A stretch of DNA of 64,000 bases, taken from contig NZ_CP024636.1 of assembly GCF_009728735.1 (NCBI RefSeq), positions 1,830,894 through 1,894,893 on the forward strand, written 5' to 3'. Source of the stretch: Pantoea phytobeneficialis. Its GTDB lineage: Bacteria; Pseudomonadota; Gammaproteobacteria; Enterobacterales; Enterobacteriaceae. Made by a program: the position numbers and the translations under genes. Shown piece after piece: positions 1 through 8,378 of the stretch. Position 1 is the stretch's first letter, and each line of letters begins with the position of its first letter. The notes under the pieces were generated by a model. It did not search any database, had not been told where the DNA came from, and saw only the letters and a program-made list of their open reading frames with translations.

Positions 1-282
1 GACGAGCAGAGCCGGGGTATCGACCAGGTCGGCCAGGCGGTGACCGAGATGGACCGCGTAACGCAGCAGAACGCCTCGCTGGTGGAGGAGTCGGCGGCGG
101 CGGCAGCGTCGCTGGAGGAGCAGGCGAGTCGCTTAAGCCAGTCGGTGTCGGTGTTTAAAATCCCGCGTGCGCAGGCCGTTGCCGCCGTGACGCGTCACCC
201 GCAGATTGCGCCGAAGCTGCTGGATACACCGCGTAAAGCGGTGACCGCGCCAGTCAGCGACAGCAACTGGGAAACCTTCTAA
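1..282 (+). CDS. Methyl-accepting chemotaxis protein, C-terminal fragment (cut by window edge)
   Basis: Only the last 93 codons are present, in frame from base 1. The reading shows the end of the MCP signalling hairpin ([14 protein letters not shown], then a methylation-helix stretch with [18 protein letters not shown]) and a C-terminal tail ending NWETF. That pentapeptide is the docking site for CheR and CheB in high-abundance receptors such as Tar and Tsr. The ligand domain lies outside the window, so the ligand is unknown. It precedes a second receptor and cheRBYZ, which matches the tar-tap-cheRBYZ layout of enterics. The truncation is due to the window edge and is not a pseudogene sign. 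Confidence 0.95.
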   Translation, partial: DEQSRGIDQVGQAVTEMDRVTQQNASLVEESAAAAASLEEQASRLSQSVSVFKIPRAQAVAAVTRHPQIAPKLLDTPRKAVTAPVSDSNWETF

Positions 283-315
283 CCCCCGCACTGACTGACA
301 GGCATATACGGAGCG

Positions 316-337
316 GCGCGATAAATCGTGCCGCTAC
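316..337 (-). repeat. REP-like palindromic repeat, single copy
   Basis: A copy of the dispersed unit whose core is GCGCGAT-TT-ATCGCGC with a GTAGCG head; here it is in minus orientation with one change in the stem (ATCGTGC). The match continues outward, so this copy forms a longer imperfect hairpin. It lies between the two chemoreceptor genes. Confidence 0.7.
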
Positions 338-387
338 GATAAGTGCCAGTGGACAGACTCAGCTGGTCCAACCCCTTCTATCCAACA

Positions 388-414
388 TAAAGATCACCCC
401 CTGGACGCCGATAA
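388..414 (+). promoter_or_regulatory. FliA (sigma-28) promoter of tsr
   Basis: TAAAGATC, an 11-base spacer, then GCCGATAA. The -10 element is a perfect match to the enteric sigma-28 consensus, the -35 matches 6 of 8, and the spacing is exact. It would start transcription near 421, about 25 bases before the tsr start codon. This gives the receptor, and probably cheRBYZ by readthrough, a class 3 flagellar promoter. Confidence 0.85.
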
Positions 415-445
415 CAGAAGCGATCCGCCAACCAATGAGGTGTTT

Positions 446-2122
446 ATGTTTAGTCGTGTTCGTGTCGTTTCCGGCCTGCTGTGTGTGCTGGCGCTGTTTG
501 CCTTACTACAGCTGTTTTCCGGAGGGATGTTTTTTCAAACGGTGAAAGCCGATAAGGATAATTTTGCCTACAACCAGCGCCTCAGTACCTTGCAGCGGGC
601 GATGGGCACCTCATGGGTTTCGTTGGTTCAGGCGCGCAACACGCTGAACCGTGCCGGAATCCGTTATCTGCTGGACACTCAGCAGGCTGGTTCGGGTGCT
701 ACCGTGAAAGAATTGGTGGCATTGGCCAGTGAGGAACTGAAAGTGGCCGATCAAGGGTTTGCTGAATTTAACGCCAACCTGTCTGAAAAGGGTAAAACGG
801 CAGAAAACGTGCTGACGCTTCAGGCGAATTACAACGCTTATCACGGCGCGTTGCAGGAACTGATCGATTTTCTCAATACCGGTAACTTCAAAGGATTTGT
901 CGACCAGCCCACTCAAGGGTTCCAGGACAAATTTGCTAAGGATTACAACGCCTGGCTGAGTTACAACAAAATTCTCGCCCTGCGCGGCATTGATGACAAC
1001 CTGGCTGCCTATCACAAGTCAGTCTGGCTGATTGTCGCCATGCTGGTGGTGACGCTGGTGTTGATCGCCCTGGTGTGGAGCGGGATGCGTACTGCGTTGA
1101 TCCGCCCGCTGACGCAGAGCATCGAACATATCCGCCATATTGCGCGCGGCGATCTGACGCAGCAGGTTGAGGTTAATGTGCGCAACGAAATGGGTGAGCT
1201 GCTGAGTTCTCTGCAACATATGCAGCAGGAACTGGCCCGCACCGTCCGTACCGTGCGTGATGGATCTGACGCCATTTATACCGGTGCCAGCGAAATCGCG
1301 ATGGGCAACAACGATCTCTCCTCACGTACCGAGCAGCAGGCGGCATCACTGGAGCAGACTGCCGCCAGCATGGAGCAGCTGACTGCCACCGTCAAACAGA
1401 ACGCCGAAAATGCCCGTCAGGCCTCACAGCTGGCGCTAACTGCGTCAGAAACTGCCCAGCAGGGCGGCAAAGTGGTGGATGGCGTGGTCACCACCATGAA
1501 AGAGATTGCCGGTAGCTCGAAGAAGATTGCGGATATCACCAGCGTGATTGATGGCATCGCCTTCCAGACCAACATTCTCGCGTTGAACGCGGCGGTGGAA
1601 GCCGCCCGTGCCGGGGAGCAGGGACGTGGTTTTGCGGTGGTCGCCGGTGAGGTGCGCAGTCTGGCACAGCGCAGCGCCCAGGCGGCGAAAGAGATCAAAG
1701 GTTTGATCGAGGACTCGGTCAGCCGTGTTGATACCGGCTCGGTGCTGGTGGAAAGCGCGGGTGAGACCATGACCAACATCGTCAATGCGGTCACGCGCGT
1801 GACCGACATCATGGGTGAGATTGCCTCTGCGTCGGACGAACAGAGCCGGGGTATCGACCAGGTGGGTCTGGCGGTTAACGAGATGGATCGCGTTACGCAA
1901 CAAAACGCCGCGCTGGTGGAAGAGTCAGCGACTGCGGCGGCGGCACTGGAAGATCAGGCCAGCCGACTGAAACAATCGGTGGCGGTGTTCAATATCGGTA
2001 AAGAATTTGTCGCCCAGGCCGTTAACGTAACTACAGCGCCAAAATTATTGCGTCCGGCTGCCTCTAAAGCACTGGCACAACCGGCAGGCGCCCGCGCTGA
2101 CGATAACTGGGAAACCTTTTAA
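446..2122 (+). CDS. tsr: Methyl-accepting chemotaxis protein, Tsr-type serine chemoreceptor
   Basis: A 558-residue inner-membrane receptor controlling CheA and flagellar rotation. TM1 spans about residues 8-31, a four-helix periplasmic sensor about 32-190, and TM2 about 193-213, followed by HAMP and the cytoplasmic methylation/signalling hairpin. The tail ends NWETF for CheR/CheB docking. The sensor has R64, N68, R69, R73 and T156 at the positions that bind serine in E. coli Tsr, so serine is the likely attractant. This numbering supports the ATG at 446, which has a GAGG five bases upstream, over the in-frame GTG at 440. The gene occupies the tap position next to cheR. A sigma-28 promoter lies just upstream. 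The ligand call is inferred from conserved residues. Confidence 0.92.
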   Translation: MFSRVRVVSGLLCVLALFALLQLFSGGMFFQTVKADKDNFAYNQRLSTLQRAMGTSWVSLVQARNTLNRAGIRYLLDTQQAGSGATVKELVALASEELKVADQGFAEFNANLSEKGKTAENVLTLQANYNAYHGALQELIDFLNTGNFKGFVDQPTQGFQDKFAKDYNAWLSYNKILALRGIDDNLAAYHKSVWLIVAMLVVTLVLIALVWSGMRTALIRPLTQSIEHIRHIARGDLTQQVEVNVRNEMGELLSSLQHMQQELARTVRTVRDGSDAIYTGASEIAMGNNDLSSRTEQQAASLEQTAASMEQLTATVKQNAENARQASQLALTASETAQQGGKVVDGVVTTMKEIAGSSKKIADITSVIDGIAFQTNILALNAAVEAARAGEQGRGFAVVAGEVRSLAQRSAQAAKEIKGLIEDSVSRVDTGSVLVESAGETMTNIVNAVTRVTDIMGEIASASDEQSRGIDQVGLAVNEMDRVTQQNAALVEESATAAAALEDQASRLKQSVAVFNIGKEFVAQAVNVTTAPKLLRPAASKALAQPAGARADDNWETF

Positions 2123-2128
2123 ACCTGT

Positions 2129-2146
2129 GGCCGTGGCAACACGGCC
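2129..2146 (+). other. Perfect hairpin with GCAA tetraloop after tsr
   Basis: GGCCGTG, loop GCAA, CACGGCC: a 7-bp perfect stem with a GNRA loop starting 7 bases after the tsr stop. No T-run follows, so it is more likely an mRNA-stabilising or processing element between receptor and che messages than a strong terminator. Confidence 0.5.
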
Positions 2147-2227
2147 CCTGTACCTGGGTGCGCACTGGCAGCACAGTAGCAACCGCAGTAATCACAATTT
2201 AATCAGTTTGTTGCCGGGTGACCTGAG

Positions 2228-3103
2228 ATGAAGAAATCGACGTTAATGGATCAAAATGAAGCGACCTCGCTGCTTACGCAGATGGTGCAGCGCCTGCCGC
2301 TTTCTGATGCGCACTTTCGTCGTATCAGTCAGCTGATCTATCAGCGAGCAGGCATCGTGCTGGCCGACCATAAACGCGAGATGGTTTACAACCGTCTGGT
2401 ACGTCGCCTGCGGATGCTGAACATTGATGATTTTGGCCGTTATCTGGCGCTGCTGGAGCAGGATCCTAACAGCGCCGAGTGGCAGGCATTTATTAATGCC
2501 CTGACCACCAACCTGACGTCTTTTTTCCGTGAGGCGCACCATTTTCCTATCCTGGCCGATCATGCGCGGAAGCGCAGTGGTAGCTACAACGTGTGGTGTG
2601 CTGCGGCGTCCACCGGCGAAGAACCTTATTCGATCGCCATGACGCTGGCAGAAACGCTGGGTAGCGGGCCGGGGAAGTTTCAGGTCCATGCCAGCGATAT
2701 CGATACACAGGTGCTGGAAAAAGCGGTTGCAGGCGTTTATCGCCAGGAAGAGTTGCGCACGCTGTCGCAATCGCAGTTGCAGCGCTTTTTCCTGCGTGGC
2801 ACAGGCCCGCATGAAGGGATGGTGCGGGTGCGTTCGGAACTGTCGAGCCAGGTCAGCTATGCCCAGCTCAATTTGCTGGCGAATGACTGGTCGCTGCCTG
2901 GCCCCTTCGACGCGATCTTTTGTCGCAACGTGATGATCTATTTCGATAAAGAGACGCAGGAGCAAATCCTGCGCCGTTTTGTTCCCCTGCTGAAGCCAGG
3001 CGGCGTGCTGTTTGCCGGGCATTCAGAGAACTTCAGCCAGATCAGTAAAGAGTTCTGGCTGCGTGGACAGACAGTCTATGGACTGACCAAGGAAAGACGA
3101 TGA
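2228..3103 (+). CDS. cheR: Chemotaxis protein methyltransferase CheR
   Basis: A 291-residue cytoplasmic enzyme that methylates receptor glutamates using S-adenosylmethionine, giving chemotactic adaptation. The N-terminal helical domain (about 1-100) is followed by the SAM-binding Rossmann domain, with the glycine/acidic motif [11 protein letters not shown] near residues 125-135 and [14 protein letters not shown] near 230. Length agrees with E. coli CheR (about 286). The gene overlaps cheB by four bases (ATGA), which implies translational coupling. Both receptors upstream carry the NWETF docking tail. Confidence 0.97.
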   Translation: MKKSTLMDQNEATSLLTQMVQRLPLSDAHFRRISQLIYQRAGIVLADHKREMVYNRLVRRLRMLNIDDFGRYLALLEQDPNSAEWQAFINALTTNLTSFFREAHHFPILADHARKRSGSYNVWCAAASTGEEPYSIAMTLAETLGSGPGKFQVHASDIDTQVLEKAVAGVYRQEELRTLSQSQLQRFFLRGTGPHEGMVRVRSELSSQVSYAQLNLLANDWSLPGPFDAIFCRNVMIYFDKETQEQILRRFVPLLKPGGVLFAGHSENFSQISKEFWLRGQTVYGLTKERR

Positions 3104-4149
3104 GCAAAATCACCGTGATGTGCGTGGATGACTCTGCGCTGATGCGGCAGTTGATGACCGAAATCATCAACAGCCATCCTGATATGGAGATGGTTGCGAC
3201 TGCACCGGACCCGCTGGTGGCGCGTGACCTAATCAAGCAGTACAACCCGCAAGTGCTGACGCTGGATGTGGAAATGCCGCGCATGGACGGCCTCGATTTT
3301 CTCGAAAAGCTCATGCGTCTGCGTCCGATGCCGGTGGTGATGGTGTCATCCCTCACCGGGAAAGGTTCCGAGATCACCCTGCGGGCGCTCGAATTAGGGG
3401 CGGTGGACTTTGTCACCAAGCCGCAACTCGGTATCCGTGAAGGCATGTTGGCTTATAGCCAAATGATCGCCGACAAAATCCGCGCCGCGGCACGGGCTAA
3501 ATTGCACGTTCGTACCGCCACGGCGGTACCAGCCACGTTGAAAGCGGTGCCGTTACTGAGCAGTGAAAAGCTGATTGCCATTGGTTCCTCAACCGGCGGC
3601 ACCGAGGCGATTCGCCATGTGCTCCAGCCGCTGCCCGCGACCAGCCCGGCGCTGCTGATTACCCAGCATATGCCACCGGGATTCACCCGATCGTTTGCTG
3701 AGCGGTTGAATAAGCTGTGCCAGATCACCGTGAAAGAGGCGGAAGACGGCGAACGTATTCTGCCCGGCCATGCCTATATCGCGCCGGGTGCGATGCATAT
3801 GGAGCTGGCACGTAGCGGCGCCAACTACGTGGTGAAGATTAACGACGCACCGCCTGTCAATCGTCATAAGCCGTCAGTGGACGTGCTGTTCCGATCGGTG
3901 GCGGTCAACGCCGGACGAAATGCAGTGGGCGTGATTCTGACCGGGATGGGGAACGACGGCGCGGCCGGGATGCTGGAAATGCATCGCGCGGGTGCCTGGA
4001 CCATCGCGCAGGATGAAGCCAGTTGCGTGGTATTTGGCATGCCGCGCGAGGCGATTGCACTCGGCGGTGCCAGCGAAGTGGTCGATTTGGGCCACATCAG
4101 CCAGCACATGCTGGCGAAAATTAGCGCCGGACAGGCATTGCGAATTTAA
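3100..4149 (+). CDS. cheB: Chemotaxis protein-glutamate methylesterase/glutaminase CheB
   Basis: A 349-residue response regulator with a catalytic domain that demethylates and deamidates receptors, opposing CheR. The receiver domain (1-120) has the acidic pocket D10/D11 and phospho-acceptor D56 in [12 protein letters not shown]. After a linker the esterase domain carries the triad S164 (GSSTGGTEA), H190 (TQHMPPGF) and D286 (GMGNDGAAG), all at E. coli numbering. The start overlaps the cheR stop. It is phosphorylated by CheA, which is not in this window. Confidence 0.97.
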   Translation: MSKITVMCVDDSALMRQLMTEIINSHPDMEMVATAPDPLVARDLIKQYNPQVLTLDVEMPRMDGLDFLEKLMRLRPMPVVMVSSLTGKGSEITLRALELGAVDFVTKPQLGIREGMLAYSQMIADKIRAAARAKLHVRTATAVPATLKAVPLLSSEKLIAIGSSTGGTEAIRHVLQPLPATSPALLITQHMPPGFTRSFAERLNKLCQITVKEAEDGERILPGHAYIAPGAMHMELARSGANYVVKINDAPPVNRHKPSVDVLFRSVAVNAGRNAVGVILTGMGNDGAAGMLEMHRAGAWTIAQDEASCVVFGMPREAIALGGASEVVDLGHISQHMLAKISAGQALRI

Positions 4150-4188
4150 CAGGCCCGTCCTGCCGGGCGAGACAACACAGGAGTAGAT

Positions 4189-4578
4189 ATGGCTGATAAA
4201 AATATGCGCTTTTTGGTGGTGGACGATTTCAATACGATGCGTCGTATCGTTCGCAACCTGTTAAAAGAGCTGGGATTCAATAACGTTGAAGAGGCAGAAG
4301 ACGGTGCTGATGCACTGACGAAACTGCGCGCAGGCGGCTTTGACTTTGTGATTTCCGACTGGAACATGCCCAACATGGACGGTCTGGAACTGCTGCAAAC
4401 CATCCGTGCCGACGCCACGCTGGGCAAACTGCCGGTATTGATGGTCACCGCGGAAGCGAAGAAAGAGAACATCATCGCGGCGGCGCAGGCCGGGGCCAGC
4501 GGATATGTGGTGAAGCCGTTTACTGCGGCCACACTGGAAGAAAAATTGGGCAAGATCTTCGAAAAACTGGGTATGTAA
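4189..4578 (+). CDS. cheY: Chemotaxis response regulator CheY
   Basis: A 129-residue single receiver domain, as in E. coli. When phosphorylated by CheA it binds FliM and makes the flagellar motor turn clockwise. Key residues sit at standard positions: D12, D13, phospho-acceptor D57 ([11 protein letters not shown]), T87, Y106 and K109 (YVVKPF). The start has an AGGAG Shine-Dalgarno sequence. It lies 39 bases after cheB and 9 bases before cheZ, so all four che genes form one transcription unit. Confidence 0.98.
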   Translation: MADKNMRFLVVDDFNTMRRIVRNLLKELGFNNVEEAEDGADALTKLRAGGFDFVISDWNMPNMDGLELLQTIRADATLGKLPVLMVTAEAKKENIIAAAQAGASGYVVKPFTAATLEEKLGKIFEKLGM

Positions 4579-4587
4579 GGAGATGTG

Positions 4588-5229
4588 ATGAGCGACCTTC
4601 CGAAACCAACAGAAGAAGTCTCGGCACAGGATATCATTTCCCGCATTGGTTCGCTGACGCGCATGCTGCGTGACAGCCTGCGCGAGCTGGGGCTGGATCA
4701 GGCGATTGCAGAAGCGGCGGAAGCGATTCCTGATGCGCGTGACCGTCTGGATTATGTGGTGCAGATGACAGCGCAGGCCGCTGACCGTGCGTTGAACTGC
4801 GTTGAAGCGGCGCAGCCGCACCAGGACAAAATGGAAGCCGGGGCCAACCAGCTGAAAGGTCGCTGGGATGCCTGGTTTGAAAACCCAATTGAGCTGGCGG
4901 ATGCTCGCGAGTTGGTTACGGATACGCGCGAATTCCTCTCCGCCGTACCCGAGCACACTGCGTTTACCAATAAGCAGCTGCTGGAAATCATGATGGCGCA
5001 GGACTTCCAGGATCTGACCGGTCAGGTGATCAAGCGCATGATGGATGTGATCCAGGAAATTGAGCGCCAACTGTTGATGGTGCTGCTGGAAAACATGCCA
5101 GAAGTGAGTGCCGAGCAGCGTAAGCAAAGCACCAGCCTGCTGAATGGTCCGCAAATCCATTCGGACGCGCCGGGTGTGGTAGCAAACCAGGATCAGGTGG
5201 ACGATCTGCTGGATAGTTTAGGGTTTTAA
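4588..5229 (+). CDS. cheZ: CheY-P phosphatase CheZ
   Basis: A 213-residue helical protein that dephosphorylates CheY-P and stops the tumble signal. The catalytic segment is [12 protein letters not shown] (residues 141-152), with D142 and Q146 corresponding to D143 and Q147 of E. coli. The C-terminal helix [12 protein letters not shown] is the CheY-binding tail. ATG at 4588 is preferred over the adjoining GTG at 4585 because TAAGGAG lies five bases before it. In E. coli the flhBAE operon follows; here cheZ ends at a terminator and a sugar-type regulator on the opposite strand. Confidence 0.96.
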   Translation: MSDLPKPTEEVSAQDIISRIGSLTRMLRDSLRELGLDQAIAEAAEAIPDARDRLDYVVQMTAQAADRALNCVEAAQPHQDKMEAGANQLKGRWDAWFENPIELADARELVTDTREFLSAVPEHTAFTNKQLLEIMMAQDFQDLTGQVIKRMMDVIQEIERQLLMVLLENMPEVSAEQRKQSTSLLNGPQIHSDAPGVVANQDQVDDLLDSLGF

Positions 5230-5236
5230 TTAACCG

Positions 5237-5260
5237 GGTCGCTTTCGACAGCGACCTTTC
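5237..5260 (+). terminator. Terminator of the che operon
   Basis: GGTCGCT, loop TTCGAC, AGCGACC, then TTTCT, eight bases after the cheZ stop. The T-run is short but the stem is perfect. Confidence 0.7.
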
Positions 5261-5268
5261 TGCTATGC

Positions 5269-5340
5269 GTAGCGGCGCGATTTATCGCGCAAATGTTTTG
5301 GCGCGTTTACCGGTACCCGCGCGATAAATCGCGCCGCTAC
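5269..5340. repeat. Inverted pair of REP-like repeats (REPIN/BIME-like)
   Basis: Forward unit at 5269-5290 and reverse unit at 5319-5340, exact inverse copies of each other, with 28 bases between. Each unit has the stem GCGCGAT-TT-ATCGCGC plus a GTAGCG head. The pair lies in the convergent gap between cheZ and the DeoR-type gene. Confidence 0.85.
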
Positions 5341-5342
5341 GA

Positions 5343-6161
5343 TCACATTGCCCGGCGTTGTGCCACGGCCAGTGGGGCAACCAACACCTGTACCCCCAAT
5401 GCTTCAAACGCGGCAATCTGTGCGGGGGTAATGCCGCTATCTGTTATCAGATAGTGAATATGGCTCCAGTCACAGGGCAGGGCGAACATCGATACCTTGT
5501 CGATCTTACTTGAATCCGCCACGACATAAACGGTGCTGGCTGAGTTAATCATCGCCATCTTCACCTTGATGTCCGTCTCACTGGGAAAACTCAAGCCCAG
5601 GCGGGGTGAGATACAGGCGGTGGCAAGAAACAACTTTTCTGCCAGGACATTCTCAAAAAACGAAGCGGCCTTCTCTCCCGATGTTGATAACGTCGGAAAT
5701 TTAAAGGTGCCGCCGGTCAGTAAGATATTGATACCCGGCTCTCCGCCCAACTTCAGTGCGATATTCACCGCCGTGGTAATCACCGACAGACGACGGATAT
5801 GCCCGATCGCCTCAGCAATCGCCGTAGTGGTGGTGCCGGAATCGAAAATCACCGTATCGCCGTTTTCCACATAATGTGCCGCGAGACGGCCAATCGCCTC
5901 TTTCTCTTCCAGATGCGTCTGACGCTCCAGCAGCAGTGCGCCGGTATTCTGCTTGCCAGTCATGAGCGTGGCACCGCCGTGGTAGCGTTGCACATGCCCG
6001 GCCTTCTGCAACATACGCAGATCGGTCCGGATGGTCGCTTCGGTTAAGCCAAAGGTTTCTGTCAGCGCTTTTACGGTGACCGTGCCGTCTTCACGGATCA
6101 TCTCCAGGATCTTATCACGGCGCTGTTGCATATCGGCCAGCTGCTCAGTTTTGCTTTTCAA
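5343..6161 (-). CDS. DeoR/GlpR-family transcriptional regulator of the adjacent polyol operon
   Basis: About 272 residues. An N-terminal winged helix-turn-helix (RRDKILEMIREDGTVTVKALTETFGLTEATIRTDLRML) is typical of DeoR-type sugar repressors. The C-terminal phosphosugar-sensor fold is of the ribose-5-phosphate-isomerase type, with GDTVIFDSGTTTTAIA and the later VVADSSKI motif. No ATG fits well. A TTG at 6161 with GGGAG eight bases upstream is chosen over an earlier in-frame TTG at 6203. It is divergent from a dehydrogenase and ABC-transporter operon, and two matching palindromes in the gap are probable operators. The effector is likely a phosphorylated sugar, but this cannot be read from the sequence. 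Confidence 0.88.
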   Translation of the reverse strand: MKSKTEQLADMQQRRDKILEMIREDGTVTVKALTETFGLTEATIRTDLRMLQKAGHVQRYHGGATLMTGKQNTGALLLERQTHLEEKEAIGRLAAHYVENGDTVIFDSGTTTTAIAEAIGHIRRLSVITTAVNIALKLGGEPGINILLTGGTFKFPTLSTSGEKAASFFENVLAEKLFLATACISPRLGLSFPSETDIKVKMAMINSASTVYVVADSSKIDKVSMFALPCDWSHIHYLITDSGITPAQIAAFEALGVQVLVAPLAVAQRRAM

Positions 6162-6268
6162 TCGAAACGCTCCCTTTTTCCAATCACGGTCTGATCTCTG
6201 CAAAAAGAAACCCGAGCTGATTTTACTCTGCGCGTGTGGGATTTGCGAGATGGCTCGCGCACATATGT

Positions 6269-6284
6269 ATTTTCGAACGAAAAT
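6269..6284. promoter_or_regulatory. Putative DeoR-type operator 1
   Basis: Perfect 16-bp palindrome ATTTTCG-AA-CGAAAAT. TTCG/CGAA half-sites are characteristic of GlpR/DeoR-family operators. It lies 107 bases upstream of the regulator start codon. Confidence 0.65.
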
Positions 6285-6451
6285 GAAGTTGAGTTATGAG
6301 ATTGATTTCGCAGAAAGGCGATAGCGTCTTTATCCATGCCTGTTTTTTGCATAATAAATAATTATTATTTAATTCAGTAAGATAATAAATATTCCAGCAA
6401 TTTGTATGAAATTTGATCTCACCCACAAACCGTTAACAAACGATAGCTTAT

Positions 6452-6467
6452 ATTTTTGTTCGAAAAT
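6452..6467. promoter_or_regulatory. Putative DeoR-type operator 2
   Basis: ATTTTTGTTCGAAAAT matches operator 1 at 13 of 16 positions. It lies 68 bases before the first dehydrogenase ATG, in a good position to overlap that promoter. The sites are 183 bases apart, compatible with repression by looping. Confidence 0.6.
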
Positions 6468-6535
6468 GAGTGGCGTAAGTCACAACCCGACCAACCATAA
6501 CCAGAGCCATCGACAAACAACCAAGGAGAGTGAGG

Positions 6536-7333
6536 ATGAGTGGGGAATATGATGTCAATCTGCGCTACGGCGTGAACACCGATCTTGATCTGACCGGCAA
6601 AGTGGCGGTGGTGACGGGCGGTCTCGGCGGTATCGCGATGGCAACGAATGCCATGCTGCTGGAGAAAGGAGCCCGGCTGGCGCTACTTTACCCGCCCTTC
6701 GAAAGTGACAAAGTTGCCAGCGTCAGCAGCCAGTTTGATGCCGGTCGCGTGTTGTTGGTCTGCTGTGATGTTACCGATCCTGCCTCGGTGGAAGAGGCGT
6801 TCGCGACCGTGGAGCAGCATTACGGCCAACTCGATATCCTGGTGAACTGCGCGGGCTACGTCATGTTGCAGCCGGTACTGGAAACCGATTTTGCCGAATG
6901 GCAGAAGCAGATCGCCGTCAACCTCACCGGGCCTTTCCTTTGTTCACAGGCGGCGGGCAAACGCATGGTGCGTGCGGGTAAGGGCGGCAAAATTATTAAT
7001 ATCGCCTCACAAGCGGCGTCCATCGCCATTGATAACCATGTGGCCTACACCTCAGCCAAAGCCGGTCTGCTGGGAATGACCAAAGTGATGGCGAAAGAGT
7101 TCGCCCCGCATCGCATCAACGTCAACACCCTGTCACCGACGGTGGTGCTGACGCCAATGGGGGAAAAAGCCTGGCGTGGTGAGAAAGGGGAAAAAATGAA
7201 AACCCTGATCCCGCTGGGGCGTTTTGCCTACACCGACGAAATCGCTGCGGCCGTGCTGTTTTTTGCCAGCAACGGCAGCGACATGATCACCGGTGCCGAT
7301 CTGATGATCGACGGTGGTTTCACCATTTGGTAA
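6536..7333 (+). CDS. SDR-family oxidoreductase, probable polyol/sugar dehydrogenase
   Basis: A 265-residue classical short-chain dehydrogenase. The nucleotide-binding motif is TGGLGGIA (residues 27-34), with Ala replacing the last Gly of the usual TGxxxGxG. NCAG is at 104-107, and the catalytic S158, Y171 and K175 are in YTSAK. The C-terminus is MIDGGFTIW. ATG 6536 is chosen because AAGGAG lies seven bases upstream; a GTG at 6530 is too close to it. It is the first gene of an operon with a sugar ABC transporter and a second dehydrogenase, so oxidation of an imported polyol or sugar is likely. The substrate is unknown. Confidence 0.85.
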   Translation: MSGEYDVNLRYGVNTDLDLTGKVAVVTGGLGGIAMATNAMLLEKGARLALLYPPFESDKVASVSSQFDAGRVLLVCCDVTDPASVEEAFATVEQHYGQLDILVNCAGYVMLQPVLETDFAEWQKQIAVNLTGPFLCSQAAGKRMVRAGKGGKIINIASQAASIAIDNHVAYTSAKAGLLGMTKVMAKEFAPHRINVNTLSPTVVLTPMGEKAWRGEKGEKMKTLIPLGRFAYTDEIAAAVLFFASNGSDMITGADLMIDGGFTIW

Positions 7334-7398
7334 TTCCGCGCCTGCACCAGAGAAGGCGACACCCTGCAAATGTAATAATTACAAAGAGAGACATCACC

Positions 7399-8334
7399 AT
7401 GAAAACCCGTACCCTGCTGTTTACTGCTCTTGCCGGTTGCCTGGTTTCGCATGCCAGCCTCGCGGCGGATAAAGGCACCATCATGATTTTGGTGAATTCA
7501 CTGGATAACCCTTATTACGCATCTGAAGCCAAAGGGGCCAACCTTAAGGCGCAGGCGCTTGGTTACAAAACCACCGTGCTATCGCATGGTGAAGATGTGA
7601 AAAAGCAGAGTGAACTGATCGATGCCGCTATCGGTAAAAAAGTGCAGGGTATCGTGTTGGATAACGCCGACTCCACCGCCAGCGTGGCCGCGATTAAAAA
7701 GGCCAAAGATGCCGGTATTCCGGTGGTGCTGATTAACCGTGAAATTCCAGTGGATGATGTGGCGTTGGTGCAGATTACCCACAATAACTTCCAGGCCGGT
7801 TCTGATGTTGCCAACGTGTTTGTCGAGAAGATGGGTGAAAAAGGCAAATACGCTGAACTGACCTGTAATCTCGCAGATAACAACTGCGTTACCCGCTCTA
7901 AATCCTTCCATCAGGTGCTTGACCAATACCCGGATATGCAAAGCGTGGCACGCCAGGATGCCAAAGGCACCCTGATTGACGGCAAACGCATTATGGACAG
8001 CATCTTGCAGGCGCACCCGGATGTGAAAGGGGTGATTTGTGGCAACGGTCCGGTAGCGCTGGGGGCCATCGCTGCGCTGAAAGCGGCAGGGCGTAACGAT
8101 GTCATCGTGGTGGGCATTGACGGCAGCAACGATGAGCGCGATGCGGTGGAAGCGGGTTCATTAAAAGCCACCGTGATGTTACAGGCACAGGCGATTGCGG
8201 CAGAAGGGGTGACGGATCTTGATAACTATATCCAGAAGGGCGCGAAACCCGAGAAACAACGTGTGATGTTCCGCGGCATTCTGATCACGCCGGACAATGC
8301 GAAAAACGTGCAGGATTTTAATTACAAATCTTAA
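7399..8334 (+). CDS. Ribose-type (RbsB-like) periplasmic sugar-binding protein
   Basis: A 311-residue protein. A signal peptide of about 22 residues (MKTRTLLFTALAGCLVSHA) ends at SLA-AD. The mature part is a type I periplasmic binding protein of the LacI/RbsB fold, starting GTIMILVNSLDNPYYASEAKGA and later showing VIVVGIDGSNDERDAV, typical of pentose and polyol ABC systems. It is the solute receptor for the ATPase and permease downstream. The ATG at 7399 follows AAAGAGAG and begins directly with the signal peptide. The mature protein has cysteines in ELTCNLADNNCVT, which could form a disulfide. The ligand cannot be assigned. Confidence 0.9.
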   Translation: MKTRTLLFTALAGCLVSHASLAADKGTIMILVNSLDNPYYASEAKGANLKAQALGYKTTVLSHGEDVKKQSELIDAAIGKKVQGIVLDNADSTASVAAIKKAKDAGIPVVLINREIPVDDVALVQITHNNFQAGSDVANVFVEKMGEKGKYAELTCNLADNNCVTRSKSFHQVLDQYPDMQSVARQDAKGTLIDGKRIMDSILQAHPDVKGVICGNGPVALGAIAALKAAGRNDVIVVGIDGSNDERDAVEAGSLKATVMLQAQAIAAEGVTDLDNYIQKGAKPEKQRVMFRGILITPDNAKNVQDFNYKS

Positions 8335-8378
8335 TTACGTACAGGTGCGCCCGCGTGCCGGGCGCCAGGGAGAATGTG

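Larger units (their letters stand above)
6162..6535. promoter_or_regulatory. Divergent regulatory gap between the DeoR-type gene and the polyol operon
   Basis: A 374-base gap, markedly AT-rich around 6340-6400. It holds two operator-like palindromes listed separately. No other gene is visible. Promoters for both directions are expected here but cannot be placed with confidence. Confidence 0.6.

Noticed and set aside
6465..6490. Possible CRP site upstream of the first SDR gene
   Set aside because: Only the right half (TCACA) fits; the left half and spacing do not match TGTGA-N6-TCACA.
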